Assembly: GCA_009760855.2 (NCBI GenBank)
Contig: WPIO01000016.1
Location: 767,001 to 831,000, forward strand
DNA length: 64,000 nucleotides
Direction: 5' to 3'
Source: Cristatella mucedo
Taxonomy: Eukaryota; Bryozoa; Phylactolaemata; Cristatellidae
The translations under genes were made by a program, and so were the position numbers. Below, piece by piece: positions 11,130-22,300 of this stretch (positions within the stretch are counted from its first letter, which is position 1; each line of letters begins with the position of its first letter). Under the pieces are notes generated by a model. The model ran no database searches and was not told where the DNA came from. It saw only the letters and a list, made by a program, of their open reading frames with translations.

Positions 11130-11935
11130 GACTTGGACAACTGCCTAAATTTTGACAGCTTCATTAAGAAGACTGTTTCCGAAGCTAACCATCAGGTCCG
11201 ATACCTATCTAAATCTAGAAACTGTCTTCCACGGTGGCTTGCGAAAAAATCTTAACTAGCTCCTTAGTTCTGTCTCGGCTAGGTTATTGTAACTCCCTTT
11301 TGGCTGGGCTACCGAAAAAAGCCACCAGGCCACTGCAGTTGGCGATGAATATAGCTGCAAGGCTAGCTTGCAAAACCCCCGAGTTTTGACCATGTGCCTC
11401 CGTAGCTAAAAGTGCTTGAATGGCTGCCGATTGATCGACGGATTCAGAGCAAAGTTCTTACGCTGCACCACAAGGCCCGCAAGGGCTTGGCTCCTCTATA
11501 CTTAGCTGAGCTCTTGCACCAGTTTCAGCCTCTTCGGGCCCTCAGGTCCTGTATGGACAATAAATTAGCTGTTCCATTCCTCCGCTTAAAGACCGTTGGC
11601 GACAGAAGCGTGGGCTCTGCAGGTCCTAGACTGTGGAACTCGCTTCCACAACTCGTACGCAACGACAGCTACTCTCCTGCTGCCGGCTATGGCTCATCCC
11701 TTTCAGGGATCCTAAGCTGCTACTTCCATTCTACTCACTACCTCAACTGCTCTCCTGACTCTGCCATGCTTACGACTTTCTCTGTGTTGCGTGAGACGAA
11801 GTCTGTTGGCTACCGAATGCGTACCGAAAACCGCTTAGGCTGTGAGTGCGCTAAATAAAACTCTCCTGCGTAACACTCACATAGTCTTTATGGCTTGAGA
11901 AGTTACAGGCGGAGATACGTTACAGTAAATTCTAC
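11130..11935 (+). mobile_element. Family B LINE 3' part
   Basis: Encodes, across frameshifts, the C-terminal region of a CR1/L2-type RT protein: [23 protein letters not shown], then the 11412-11858 frame with [35 protein letters not shown] and [11 protein letters not shown]. The 3' end runs ACTCTCCTGCGTAACACTCAC ... GAGTTACAGGCGGAGATAC. The catalytic YxDD is absent. Other copies are at 21440, 30965, 42590, 43845 and 44845. Confidence 0.85.
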
Positions 11936-12054
11936 TTTTGGGCAAGGTTCAAGGACATTCGGCTCCCAATTACAGCACTCGATATCCCACCACCCGAATT
12001 AGTCAAGGTTTGACCGGTATCACTTTAGATGATGATTTAACAAACTTAGCGACA

Positions 12055-12200
12055 AAATAGCCTTAATGGCTATCACCACCACTTGCAGTTGGCAATACAG
12101 GATCGCCCACTGCAAGGTTCGAACCCGCGACCTCGGCCATGAAGAGGGAGTACCTTGCATCCTGGGCCCTTATTACGAGGCATCGCGGCCCTCATTGATT
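12055..12200 (-). mobile_element. SINE-1 copy, diverged
   Basis: The plus strand shows the reverse complement of the SINE-1 body (GGCTATCACCACCACTTGCAGTTGG, ATCGCCCACTGCAAGGTTCGAACC). On the minus strand this includes the B-box-like GGTTCGAACCTTGC. The A-box end is degraded. Confidence 0.7.
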
Positions 12201-13800
12201 GATGTCCGTAGAACTGAAACTGTACAGCTAACTTAAATCAGCATTTAATTGTTACGCTATTGAAGAGAAAAAGCTTGATGACTAGCCATGTTCGATCGAC
12301 ACGGTATCGATAACTAGCTTGCCCCCCCCCCCGTGCAGAGGCGTTCTGCTGTGCGTCTGGACAATTTATCCGGACAAAAGTGAGAGCTGGTAAAGAAACA
12401 AAGCGGAATCTGTTAGGATGCCGACAAATCTGTTAGGATGCCATTCTTCGACATGCCTTCCGGGGATCAAGACAAGCACTTCATTGCTCGTGCGAGCACT
12501 GAAGGATCACTCTGCATGGATGAACAATTGCTGCTCGCTAGATCTTTTGCACTCTATTAAGAGAACTTGTGAAACAGCCTTTCTTTCTTTATATAATTTT
12601 GATTTGTTAATAGGCACAGGTAAAAATAGATCCTGGATGCGTACGAAGAATTTGGCGAAAAACCTGCTGGCCACTCAAGAAACGGCTAAATCTGCACGGT
12701 GGACCCTTCCAAATTTCAATCAAAAGAGTTCAACTCCTATATATCAAACATGCCTTCATCCATCGCCAGTGCCCTACAGCCACAGCCCTCCCCGATTCGT
12801 AGATTCCCTCCAGAGAGATGCCATATAAAAACCATATAAAAATAAAAGCAAGCAGCGAGTCAGTCAGCTTCAGGAAGTTATTGCAGATCCAGATTACAAT
12901 TTCACAGTTTCGGCTGATGAGAGAAAGCCACACTTTCTCAACCAAAAAAACCTCTACGATCTGTTCAGAAACCTAACAGGTCTGATTATAGTCCAAAAAA
13001 CGAGCTTCTTACATCTAGGCTCACGAAGCTGAACGTGTTTTGCGAAATTTAAAGATCGCGGAAGTCGCCGCAAACTTTTTCCAACCTAACCAGTGGGCAA
13101 TATTGGCCTTGTTTCTTCAACAATGTGGCAGGTCAACTTCGAGGCTATGCGAATCGCATGTAACTCAAAAACGGATGGTGCCTATTCACAGTCAGTTCAA
13201 TCGGGAGCCTCAAAGCCGTGCTCTGTTCCATAGCTTCTAAATCTGGCTCACTCTGTGCACCTCACAGAGGAGGACTACTCCCGAGTCGCTGCTGATGCCA
13301 AAACTGCACGCCAAGCTAGGGCCCCCATCCAGCACAACATCGTCGCGATAAATGACAAAATGAGTAGCCAGCGGCTTTCAAGTACCGACAAGACATTTTC
13401 TCCGACGGCCGTCGCAGGCTAGGTCAAGGCCAGGTCAATCGGACTGCAGATAGAAATCGTAAACAAAAAAAGAGTTCGCGAAGAATTCACCTTCGGCGTC
13501 TCGCGCTCATGCCGATTTCTAACAAATTTGCGACGCGCCGATCTCCGCACAAATTTGCGCCCCAATTCTTCTGTGAATTTCAGCGCTCTGAATTCTGCCA
13601 ATTTCTCTCTCGCGCGCGCGCGTTTCTACAATTGTTGGGCGTAAAAGTAACTCGAGCCTCGGTATGCGGAACGCGAAAACAACGAAAATGTTATCGGCGT
13701 GGCTGAATTTACGTGGTGCTTCAACTCGCATACCTAGGAAAGCAACACGGCGTTAGAGACTTGAGAGGCAAGCGTTCCCTTCCGTCCGCGGCATTTCGGC
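12201..13800. other. No gene recognised
   Basis: Includes a direct repeat of GGAATCTGTTAGGATGCC-like sequence near 12400-12440 and a few open frames of 60-136 codons (12418-12828 the longest) without recognisable domains. CCAAAAAAACCTCTACGATCTGTTC at 12940 resembles old transposon coding sequence but I cannot place it. Confidence 0.35.
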
Positions 13801-15300
13801 TTAAGTGCTAACGGAAGGCTGAAGTGCTAACGAGTAACTTTTGACAAAGCGCCGGGGCAGCGGCGGCCTTATGCAGGTAGGCAGGGAGGCTGGAAACAAT
13901 TCAAGCTCCACCAGAAGCCGGCGGAGCGCCCCGTCGCTACAGATGCAACGGCGCAACCGGCCGCGACCGATTGGCGATCTGGGGGGGGGGGGGGGGGTGG
14001 GCGCCTAGCACGCGGGCAAGCAAACGCACGCGCGCGCACACACACAAACATCGGGTGACCGTAGCAACAACGCCGAAATTGCGACGCGAACGAGCCTCTC
14101 CAACGCCGTAACTTACGAGCAAGGCTGCGCGCCGGGCCACGCATCGAAGCAGTGCAGCCGCCGGTTAGGAGCCGCGAGGGGTATGCACGCGACGGCGCCG
14201 ACCGAGGGATGCGGGTCATCTTTGAAGGACACCACCCTCTAACCGCATTTTTTTTTTTAAATTAATGACGCACTTAGCCCGCGAACGGAACTCTTCCGCA
14301 ACCGGCGTCTACAATTTCGACGGCATTCGCGCCCACCTAGTCCGCCGTCTCTAGCCCCCCTCCCTCCACGTCTCCCCCCCCCCCAGTTTCGGGGAAGCTT
14401 TATCGGCTGGGGTCTCTTTGGGCGCTGAGATGCATGCTGGGACTGCTGCCCAGCGAGTAGCAGAAACGAAGACCGCGAGCAAAGCTCCGCTCGTAGTAAT
14501 CGAACAGTTTCCACACGCTGAACGACGGAGGGCCCGTTTGCCGCGGGACCCAGGAATGCCGAAACAATTTCTTCACCGACGGATAACGATCCCGCAACTG
14601 CAGAAGTACAGGTCCGACGCTCTCTCTCTCTCTCTCTTTCTGGCCGGCGTAGTAATCGAACTATTTCGCGAGCTAGCTAGATCTTTTTTCGGTACCCTAG
14701 ATACCATCCTCCGACTTGTAAGTTTCCTCGCGGCACGCTTGAAAGAGCCGAAATTGCCACGTGAATGAGTTCGCACGTTTATAATTGAAAATGGTTCACC
14801 AAGCTGCAACTGGCTAACATAACCGGTAGTCGTCCCTACGACCTGTCGTCGTTAGTAGAACGCTACATACAACGCGACACCGGCAGACATGCTCGACGTG
14901 TTTACATCTCTGACTAAGCCCACTGTCAGCCCTCGCCTAGATGGCCCATGGTTTCCCGCAGACACTGCGAGGGAATGTCAAGAAAACACTTACAATCGAT
15001 CTTTATTTGAGTACCTTTCGAAATAAAAATATTTTAGAAATGGGATCGGAAGTTCTAATGATTTCCGCATAAAAAATGGTTACGCAAATTCGGTCTAACC
15101 CGGATGTAAAGCAGACGCAACTTTTTTGTATTTTTTTTTACAAATAACACATTTATTGATCTCTGCATCGTACGCGACTTGTAAACCAATATGTAAAACC
15201 TGGGTAGATCGAGGTGCATGCGTGAAGCTTGTTGAGGTGCAACTTGTGATGTCAATAAAGCTTCATTTTCAGTGTCGCTTTGTACCTTGTTAAGTCCATA
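13801..15300. other. GC-rich then mixed DNA, no gene recognised
   Basis: 13860-14610 is GC-rich with a long G run at about 13980-13997 and C runs at about 14355-14385. A short (CT)n run lies near 14620-14637. Open frames on the minus strand (13869-14219, 14257-14514) are low-complexity Arg/Pro-rich and I treat them as composition. Confidence 0.4.
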
Positions 15301-15334
15301 GCTAGGCCGAAAATTCATGTATTAAAGTGAAATT

Positions 15335-15515
15335 TGAAATGCGAGTTCAGCTCTACACGTATACCTTAGGGCTAGTATTATTTCTGATTTCGGTCGATTG
15401 CCAAAAATAAAGCTCCCGGACGTTTGATGGCGCGTATAGCCACATGCAACCAACTTAAATTAGAAATAATACTAGCCCTAGAGTAGTATACAAGCAGAGC
15501 TAAACTCGCATTTCA
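15335..15515. mobile_element. Foldback/MITE-like element with about 50-bp inverted arms
   Basis: Left arm 15335-15385 (TGAAATGCGAGTTCAGCTC ... GGGCTAGTATTATTTCT) is the near-perfect reverse complement of right arm 15462-15515, with a handful of mismatches and a small indel. The central 76 bases have no coding capacity. This is the architecture of a non-autonomous DNA transposon or foldback element. I see no convincing target-site duplication, and only this copy is present here. Confidence 0.72.
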
Positions 15516-15634
15516 ATGAAGACAGCTAATCCTCTAGACGCTATTCCCACTGCCCTGCTTCATAGACGCATGGATCTGCTGCTGCCCAGCATAACTAACA
15601 TCATAATGTCATTAGCCATAGAACTAGGCCCAGG

Positions 15635-15778
15635 GGTTGAGGCGCTCGCTTTGATGACCAAGGTCAAGGCGCTGTCCTTCGACTACGGAGGTCGTGGGCT
15701 TGAGTCCTATGGTTAATATGAAGCACGAGCATAGTGCTTCAGTTCTCCTAGGGCGCTATATAAATTAATTATATTAAT
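15635..15778 (+). mobile_element. SINE-2, tRNA-derived with LINE-like tail
   Basis: The head has CGCTCGCTTTGATGACCAAGG and a B-box-like GTGGGCTTGAGTCC. The tail (AGTGCTTCAGTTCTCCTAGGGCGCTATATAAATTAATT) resembles the family A 3' tail. It is a degraded copy. Confidence 0.62.
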
Positions 15779-15893
15779 TTCTATTTTCCTGGCGCCAGCC
15801 AGCTTCCTGACCTAACCTACTGCTCACTACTCACTCGTGCTTAGTTCTGCTTCTAATGATAATCGTGTAATCAAGATGCAAATCGAGATGCGC

Positions 15894-16085
15894 GGTGAGC
15901 CGTGATGGCTCACTAGGTAAGGCGGTTGCTTTCACGACCTTGGTCGCGAGGTCGTGAGTTCGATTCCTGCGGTGGGCGATCCTTTATCGCCACTGCAAGC
16001 GGCGGTGATAGCCGTAAAGGCTCTTCTGTCGCTATGCAAAAACAGGCTGCTTAATCAGCTAAGATTTATTTATTATTTATTTATG
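15894..16085 (+). mobile_element. SINE-1, best-preserved copy
   Basis: Begins GAGCCGTGATGGCTCACTAGG (A-box-like), has a B-box GAGTTCGATTCCTGC at about 15955, then the conserved body ATCGCCACTGCAAGCGGCGG, GATAGCCGTAAAGGCTCTTC and TGTCGCTATGCAAAAACAGG, and ends in TTTATTTATTATTTATTTA. The internal polymerase III promoter boxes and the tRNA-like head support a SINE rather than a functional tRNA. Confidence 0.85.
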
Positions 16086-17965
16086 CAAAGGCAGCGTTTC
16101 ATCGCTTCTTGTACTCCTCATCCTATGCGAAGTGCCCAGACGAAGGTTTCATACAGCCGGCACTGAACAGATGCTTTGTAATTTTTCTTAAATTATAGAG
16201 AAACGGACACAGCAGTAATTTATACTGATTAATTTAGTACTAAATGCACACATTAAACTCAAAGCCAAAGCAGGAGTTCCGGAAGACGATTTTCCGGGTA
16301 TTTATTCGAGCTCCCAAATGATAATAATTCATTTGAAAAGCACCTGTTGGTTACTAAACTTCTATGAAAGTGTAAACAACTCGATGCCAAAGAGGTACCT
16401 ACCAGGGGTCAATGGCATATACGAGTGTCATTCGACCATCACATTCTTTCGTCTTGGCTGTTTCGAGGAGTGATCATTTCTCTTTTCTCTCTCATTTTCT
16501 CTCTTTATCTCCATCTAGCTATCTATATACATATCTCAACCCACAACCTGGACCCAAAACTGCGACCTGACTCGTGAAGTATAAGTACCCTAACCTTTGG
16601 CTGAGACCCAGTGTCTCATCAACTCACCTCTCTCCCTTCCGATGTTTTCTATGCGTCGCCGTAAGCACGCATTTTGGTGATGGTCCAGTATTGAAGATCT
16701 CGCTGGTACACGGTATCACGCTTAGAAAAAAACAAGTAAAAGCACACAAAAGACCTGCTAAGGCACACATGAAAGCACTCAGCACCAATGCTTAGTAAAA
16801 CCCTCGGTCGATAACATGAATTGAAAAATAAATAGGAATTCATATACAACGCACCACCTGTAAATCTTTGTTTTGGGGCGTTTAGGGGCTTAGCAATACA
16901 GCTTTTAAAGCTAGAACAGGCCTTGTTAAAAAACTATAAGCAAACATGTCCACAATACAAACATGCGGAGTTTAATTTAATTCCTATCCGGCTTTAATAT
17001 GCATTGTGCTCACAATTTTATTGCAGTAGTCCATAAAGCGTTGCTTCTGCAGTGTTCTAGAGCGCTCTTATGCTTGCTCGAGCGTTCAAGTTAAGGTGCT
17101 TAAGTTAAGTTAAGACCTATGTGAAGCTTTGTATGGCAGTTTTCATTGGGTCGAGCCAAGTTTCTTTGAAAATATGAACGGTGCCCACGCGTTTGAAGGT
17201 AAGAATGCGAAGCCCATTGGTTAGACACAAAGTCTGTGATCTGAGTACGCATGAAGGGAGATGGAGTGATCTGAGTCACTACTTGGTAAGTTTTATGATG
17301 CGGCTTCACCATGGGAACTTACAACACCAATCTCAGACATTCACATCGAACCAAAAACGCAACAGAATATATCGTTTATCTAGAAATGGTTGTTGTTTCC
17401 TCCTAAGCATACAGATAAGTGACAAAGTGTTTTGCCAGTGGTCCACGCGTTCATTGTAGCTTAACAGAATGGAGTAATGCAGGCAGTGTATGACGATATA
17501 ATACAGGCAGTGTGTGCTATAATCAGAGACTCGTTCTAGAAGATTTATTTAAGCCTATGCAAATTCAGTTTTGGTGCAAAAGAGAGTATGTATCAATAAT
17601 ACTCAGAGTAATCTTAACCTGGAATGACCCTACGCTAATTTTCTCATCGCTCTCAAACATCTATATAATTAAAGTACCGTACAGAGCATCCACGGTGTGA
17701 TAACAATAATGGTAATATCGTATTTGTATAGCAAGCATCCTTAAAGAGAGACAGTAAACCGCATTCGAGGCACTGCGGCAGAAGCAAAGCGAATAAGCTG
17801 ACATAAACAATTGCAGCTAAAAGGACCTAAGGAGCATTTAAAAATGACTATTTAAGTAACTGTTGAGAGGCACTTTGAGGATTGTTAGCTGTGCTGTGAA
17901 TGTCAAGTAAAGGGATACAGCGATACAGTTGGTATGAGTTCTGGGGTGTTCGTGCTTAGTAACTG
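16086..17965. other. No gene recognised
   Basis: AT-rich intergenic-type sequence. Short frames of 60-90 codons on both strands (16574, 16649, 17181) have no recognisable domain. A short TTAAGTTAAG-type repeat is near 17090-17115. Confidence 0.4.
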
Positions 17966-18273
17966 GAGAAGCAGTCTACATACTACTGAGATTGTTTAGA
18001 GGCAGTACAGCTACACGAATGAAGGGTAGGCCAAATGTGTCAGATAGGTATGTGCAAGAGTACGAGAATAAAGGACCATATAGATGAATGTTGGGACCTT
18101 GAATTCAACGATCTGCTACGAGAAGCAGTCTACATACTACTGAGATTATTTAGAGGCAGTACAGCTACACGAATGAAGGGTAGGCCAAATGTGTCTGATA
18201 GGTATGTGCAAGAGTACGAGAATAAAGGACCATATAGATGAATGTTGGGACCTTGAATTCAACGATCTGCTAC
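17966..18273. repeat. 154-bp tandem duplication
   Basis: Copy 1 (17966-18119) and copy 2 (18120-18273) are adjacent and nearly identical; I find two differences (ATTGTTT/ATTATTT and GTCAGAT/GTCTGAT). The unit includes GTTGGGACCTTGAATTCAACG. No coding function is evident. Confidence 0.92.
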
Positions 18274-19186
18274 GTGCGAAGCCAGTGCACCAGTTCCAGC
18301 TCTGGCCACTCTTAAGTGGCTCATTCTTAACAGTTGCTGCAGCGGAGTATGATTAGACGGAGCAGCAGTGGCAGCTCGAGTGATCGAGGTCAGTGGACAC
18401 TTCTCGGACGCTCGGCTCAGGCCTGCGGCTAACTGGTCCACTCAGTGGTCGACTCAGCCCTGAATGACGCGAGATTTCTCTCTGCTGTGGAAGCAGAGCT
18501 CTTGGCTGCAGATTTGGCCACCTAGGGCTTGGCGATGCTGTAGATTGGAAGGAACTGCTGTATGTGCAGCCACTTGAGCCGTGAAATGACGGAGGGGGCA
18601 GCACGTGCCGTTTCTGTGACCGACAGGCGATACGTGCTTCGCCTATTCCAATTTTCGGAACACCCGTTTCAATATTGAGATCAAAACTTACACTGTCTTC
18701 GCAAAAGTAATGATTAGCTGAGTCAATGGCCTAACTTACAAAGCTGCAGACAAGCTGCCATTCGGTAGCTACACATTTCCTGCTGCAGGATTTGAACCAA
18801 CTATCAGGGTCACTGAGAGTGAAGACCTGGGCTCGCGGGCCACATTCAGCAACCGATTCGGAAGCTTGAAATAAAAAGGATCGGCTAAATGAGCACAGAC
18901 TATTGCAAAAGAAATTACATTATTGTTGACACCGGTTCACAAATAAAGGGTCAGAACCACTGCTTTTAGACGTTATATGCCTATCAGCATTCTCATATGT
19001 AATTTGTGCTAGCCATGCTGACATCAAGGTCAAAAGGAGAGAGCAGTGTCTATCTACTCCACTACATTAGAAAATTGGTAGGTATCGCTAATTCTAAGAT
19101 AAACGTTCGTCTGTTGACCAGTCTTAAGCTACAACACGGCAGTCCGAAACTTTAAGTTAAGTCTGCCCTTACAAGCAAGTCGTCGT
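18274..19186. other. Region downstream of the receptor-kinase stop codon
   Basis: On the minus strand this lies 3' of the kinase stop and would contain its 3' UTR and polyadenylation site. I do not see an unambiguous signal. The open frames at 18259-18604 have no recognised domain. Confidence 0.4.
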
Positions 19187-19397
19187 TTAGTTGCTTTCTG
19201 TACTTCGTTGCTCACTGGACAAAGCCGCGTGCACTTTTTCCTCGCTCATATGATCGAGCGATGCTAGCTCCAGCAGATGCTTGACCGAGGGAAATGTCGG
19301 CCGCAGATTTGCACTCGGCTGCCAGCAGCTGAGCATTAGGCTGTAGACACAGTCTGTTGCCATTGGCGGCCTGTCGAGCCTGTGGATGAACGGAACT
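19187..19397 (-). CDS. RTK last exon: end of kinase C-lobe and C-terminal tail
   Basis: Encodes the final helices of the kinase fold ([33 protein letters not shown]), where C-W-x6-RP-x-F is the hallmark subdomain XI motif, followed by about 25 residues of tail and a TAA stop at 19187. The acceptor TTCTTGAG before 19397 gives phase continuity with the previous exon (AG|A). A more upstream AG (ATGCAG) would break the frame. The stretch between GFRVP and RPP is somewhat longer than in typical kinases. Confidence 0.85.
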
Positions 19398-22300
19398 CTC
19401 AAGAACGCTGCATAGTGTCAGTTGCAATGCCTGAGTGCTGATGCCCCTAGACCGAAGCTCGTTTTGGCAATACAGCTTGTCGCCAGCACAAAACGATCAA
19501 GCTCGTGCAAGCAGGCGGTCCTACTTTAAAGCTACAACAATCTGAACATTTAAGAACATAAGTTAACATTTCTTGTGAATCATCACAGGTTCTAGGTTCA
19601 CTAGGTGAAATTGCTTTACCTGAATCCACTGCTCACGGCCGCAACTATGCTGTTGGAAGGCACGTCAGAATACGGATGGGCTCCCAAGGAGAATATCTCC
19701 CAGAGAGTGACGCCGAAGGCCCACCTGTAATATCGTTTCGCATGTAGTGTCCAAAGCCTGCAGCCTAGCGCCTGATAAAGAAATGGCCAGCAACGAGCAA
19801 CGTATAGCTCCTTGTAGTGATTTCGAAGTTTACAAGGGTATGCTAAAACAGGATTCAGTCAGAATGATGCAATCAGATCAGCCTATTCTTCTTGGCTCGA
19901 CAAAGTTTTCAAAATAGAAACATTCAATCCTCGGCTGTTTCAGGCTAGACCTTGACAGTAGCAGCCGATAATAGGAAGACAGAAGACAAGTGATGAAACC
20001 GATGCAGCCGATGTAACCACTTCGAGTTGGTCAGGGGGCAGGGCCAGTCGACCTGCTTCTGTGCACCTACCCGTATGACAACGCTAAGAGTTATCCCCAA
20101 ACGATTATGGCCACTCGGCAATGGGCCACACATTGCACACGCTGCACAATTGTCTGCTCAGCAATGATTCTCTGGAACACCGCCTCAACTGCACGTGCTT
20201 GAAACCCAGCGGAGACATTTCTGGCAGAAATAGAAGCAGATGTTGAGGGCAAGAGTTGAGCCATCCTAAGATCATTTAATGAGGTCAACAGTAAAAGAAT
20301 GTATTCGAAAAATGCTTTTCAAGCCAGCCGGCTGATACTGCTGCTATTTTACATTTTTAAGAAGTCATTTATGAAAGCAGGGGTATTGCTAATAAGACTA
20401 TGGATAATTGATGAAGATTTCGGTGTCTATGTTAGAGAAGGACGATGTGTTGTTAATCGGCAAAGCCTCTTGTCTCACAGATGCTGATATTGGGATGGCT
20501 ACACTTTGTATGAGTCACTTTTAAAGATTGTAAGCAAATATGCACGACGATGAACAGGAATTACAAAACTGATAATAAGAAGTGAGCTGGGGAGAAGCTG
20601 AGCAGTTGGGCTAGAGCTTTGAGTACAGTACTCTCATTTAAGACATCTTGGCTGAGTGGCAAACAAAAAATCTGCTGAGCCTAGCAGCTACACGTGTTGT
20701 AATAAAAGATTTATTAAATAAAAAAGCTTTAGCAAACATCTCATTGTTCCAAGACTAACTTTAGTGCTGCCACTTTGATGAGCTGTCCCATCGCTAAGAG
20801 CATAGGGTCAGGCCTTTAGTCCAGGAACAAAGCTGGCAGGCAGTCTCTAAGATTCCGAACAACTGCCACAACTCAAAATAAAGTCTCACTGGACTGTTAT
20901 CATCGTGAGTTAAATAGGTCTCACGGAATAGGCAAGCGTTAGTGGTGCTACGAATAAAATGCCACACCTCTATGGAGCTAACGGCATCTGCTAAAAAGTG
21001 TATGTTGTATTATCAGCCAGAATTAATTTTGCTTTCCAGCGGTGCAGTGGCAGCAGCTTTTGAGCACCCACAATGTTACAATCTTATCTAACGTGTCACT
21101 AAGGCACTGCGAGTAATTTGCCACATGATGTCAGTCCATGAGCAGAAAATTTTAGAGCCAGTATGGATTATTAATAGATTAGTATTATTAGATTTGTAAT
21201 TTTTATTAGATGAGATTGTCAGTAGATTAGAATCCACGACCGCTTCGAACAGAATACACAATGGGCCTTTAGTTCGTATGCTCCAAAAGCCTGGGACTCA
21301 CTCCTGACTGACGTCATGTCATTTCCTGATTGTTAGCATTTAAAAAAGAGCTACAGACCCACTCGTTCCTCACAGCGTTCGGTCTATCTGTGTGTATTGA
21401 ATTTTTTGTGCTTCCACGCGTTGAATTGTGTATGCTATCACTAACCAACTTACCCTAAGCATGTGGCTGAATTAAAGGGCTTTGCTCTTTCAATAGGTGA
21501 GGCTGTTGTGCGACCATCAATCACCACGTGCTCGAAATTTAGGTGTCGTTTTCGACAGCTGCCTCAATTTTAAAAGCTTCACTCAGAAGACTGCTTCTAC
21601 AGCTAGCCATCACATCCGATCCCTATCGAAGATTAGTAGCTGTCTTCCTAAGTGGCTTGTAAAATTTTAAATAGCTGCTCAGTTCTGTCTCGGCTTGATA
21701 ATTGTAATTCCCTTTGGGCTGGGCTACCAAAGAAAGCAACCAGGCCACAAAAGATAGCAACCAGGCCACTGCAGCTGACTATGAATATGGCTGTAAGGCT
21801 AGTCTTCAAGAGAGTTTGACCGCGTGTCTCCTTTGCTAAAAGAGCTAGAATGGCTGCCGGTTGATCAAAGGATAAAGAGCAAAGTTCATGCGGTGACCCA
21901 CAAGGCCCGCTACGGCTTGGCTCCTTCGTACATAGCTGAATTGCTGCACCAGTTTCAACCTCTTCGTGCTCACAGGTCCTGAATGGACAATAAATTAGCT
22001 GCTCTGTTCTTCTGCTTAAAGACCGTTGGCGATAGAAGCTTTAGCTCTGCATGTCCTAGACTGTGGAACTCGCTTCCACGATTCTTACTTAATGACAACT
22101 ATGGCACATTCTTTCCAGCCGTTCACAGCTGCTACTTCCATGCTACTGACTACATTAACTGCTTTCCTGACTCAGCTATGCTTCTCACTTTCTCTTTGTT
22201 GTGTAAGATCAAGTCTGTCGGCTACCAAATGTGTACCAAAAGCCACTTACGCTGTGAGTAGGCCATACAAAACTCTCCTGCGTAATACGCACATAGTCTG

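Noticed and set aside
15894..16000. tRNA gene
   Set aside because: A- and B-box-like sequences are present, but the sequence recurs with a long unrelated body, as in a SINE, and no cloverleaf is evident.
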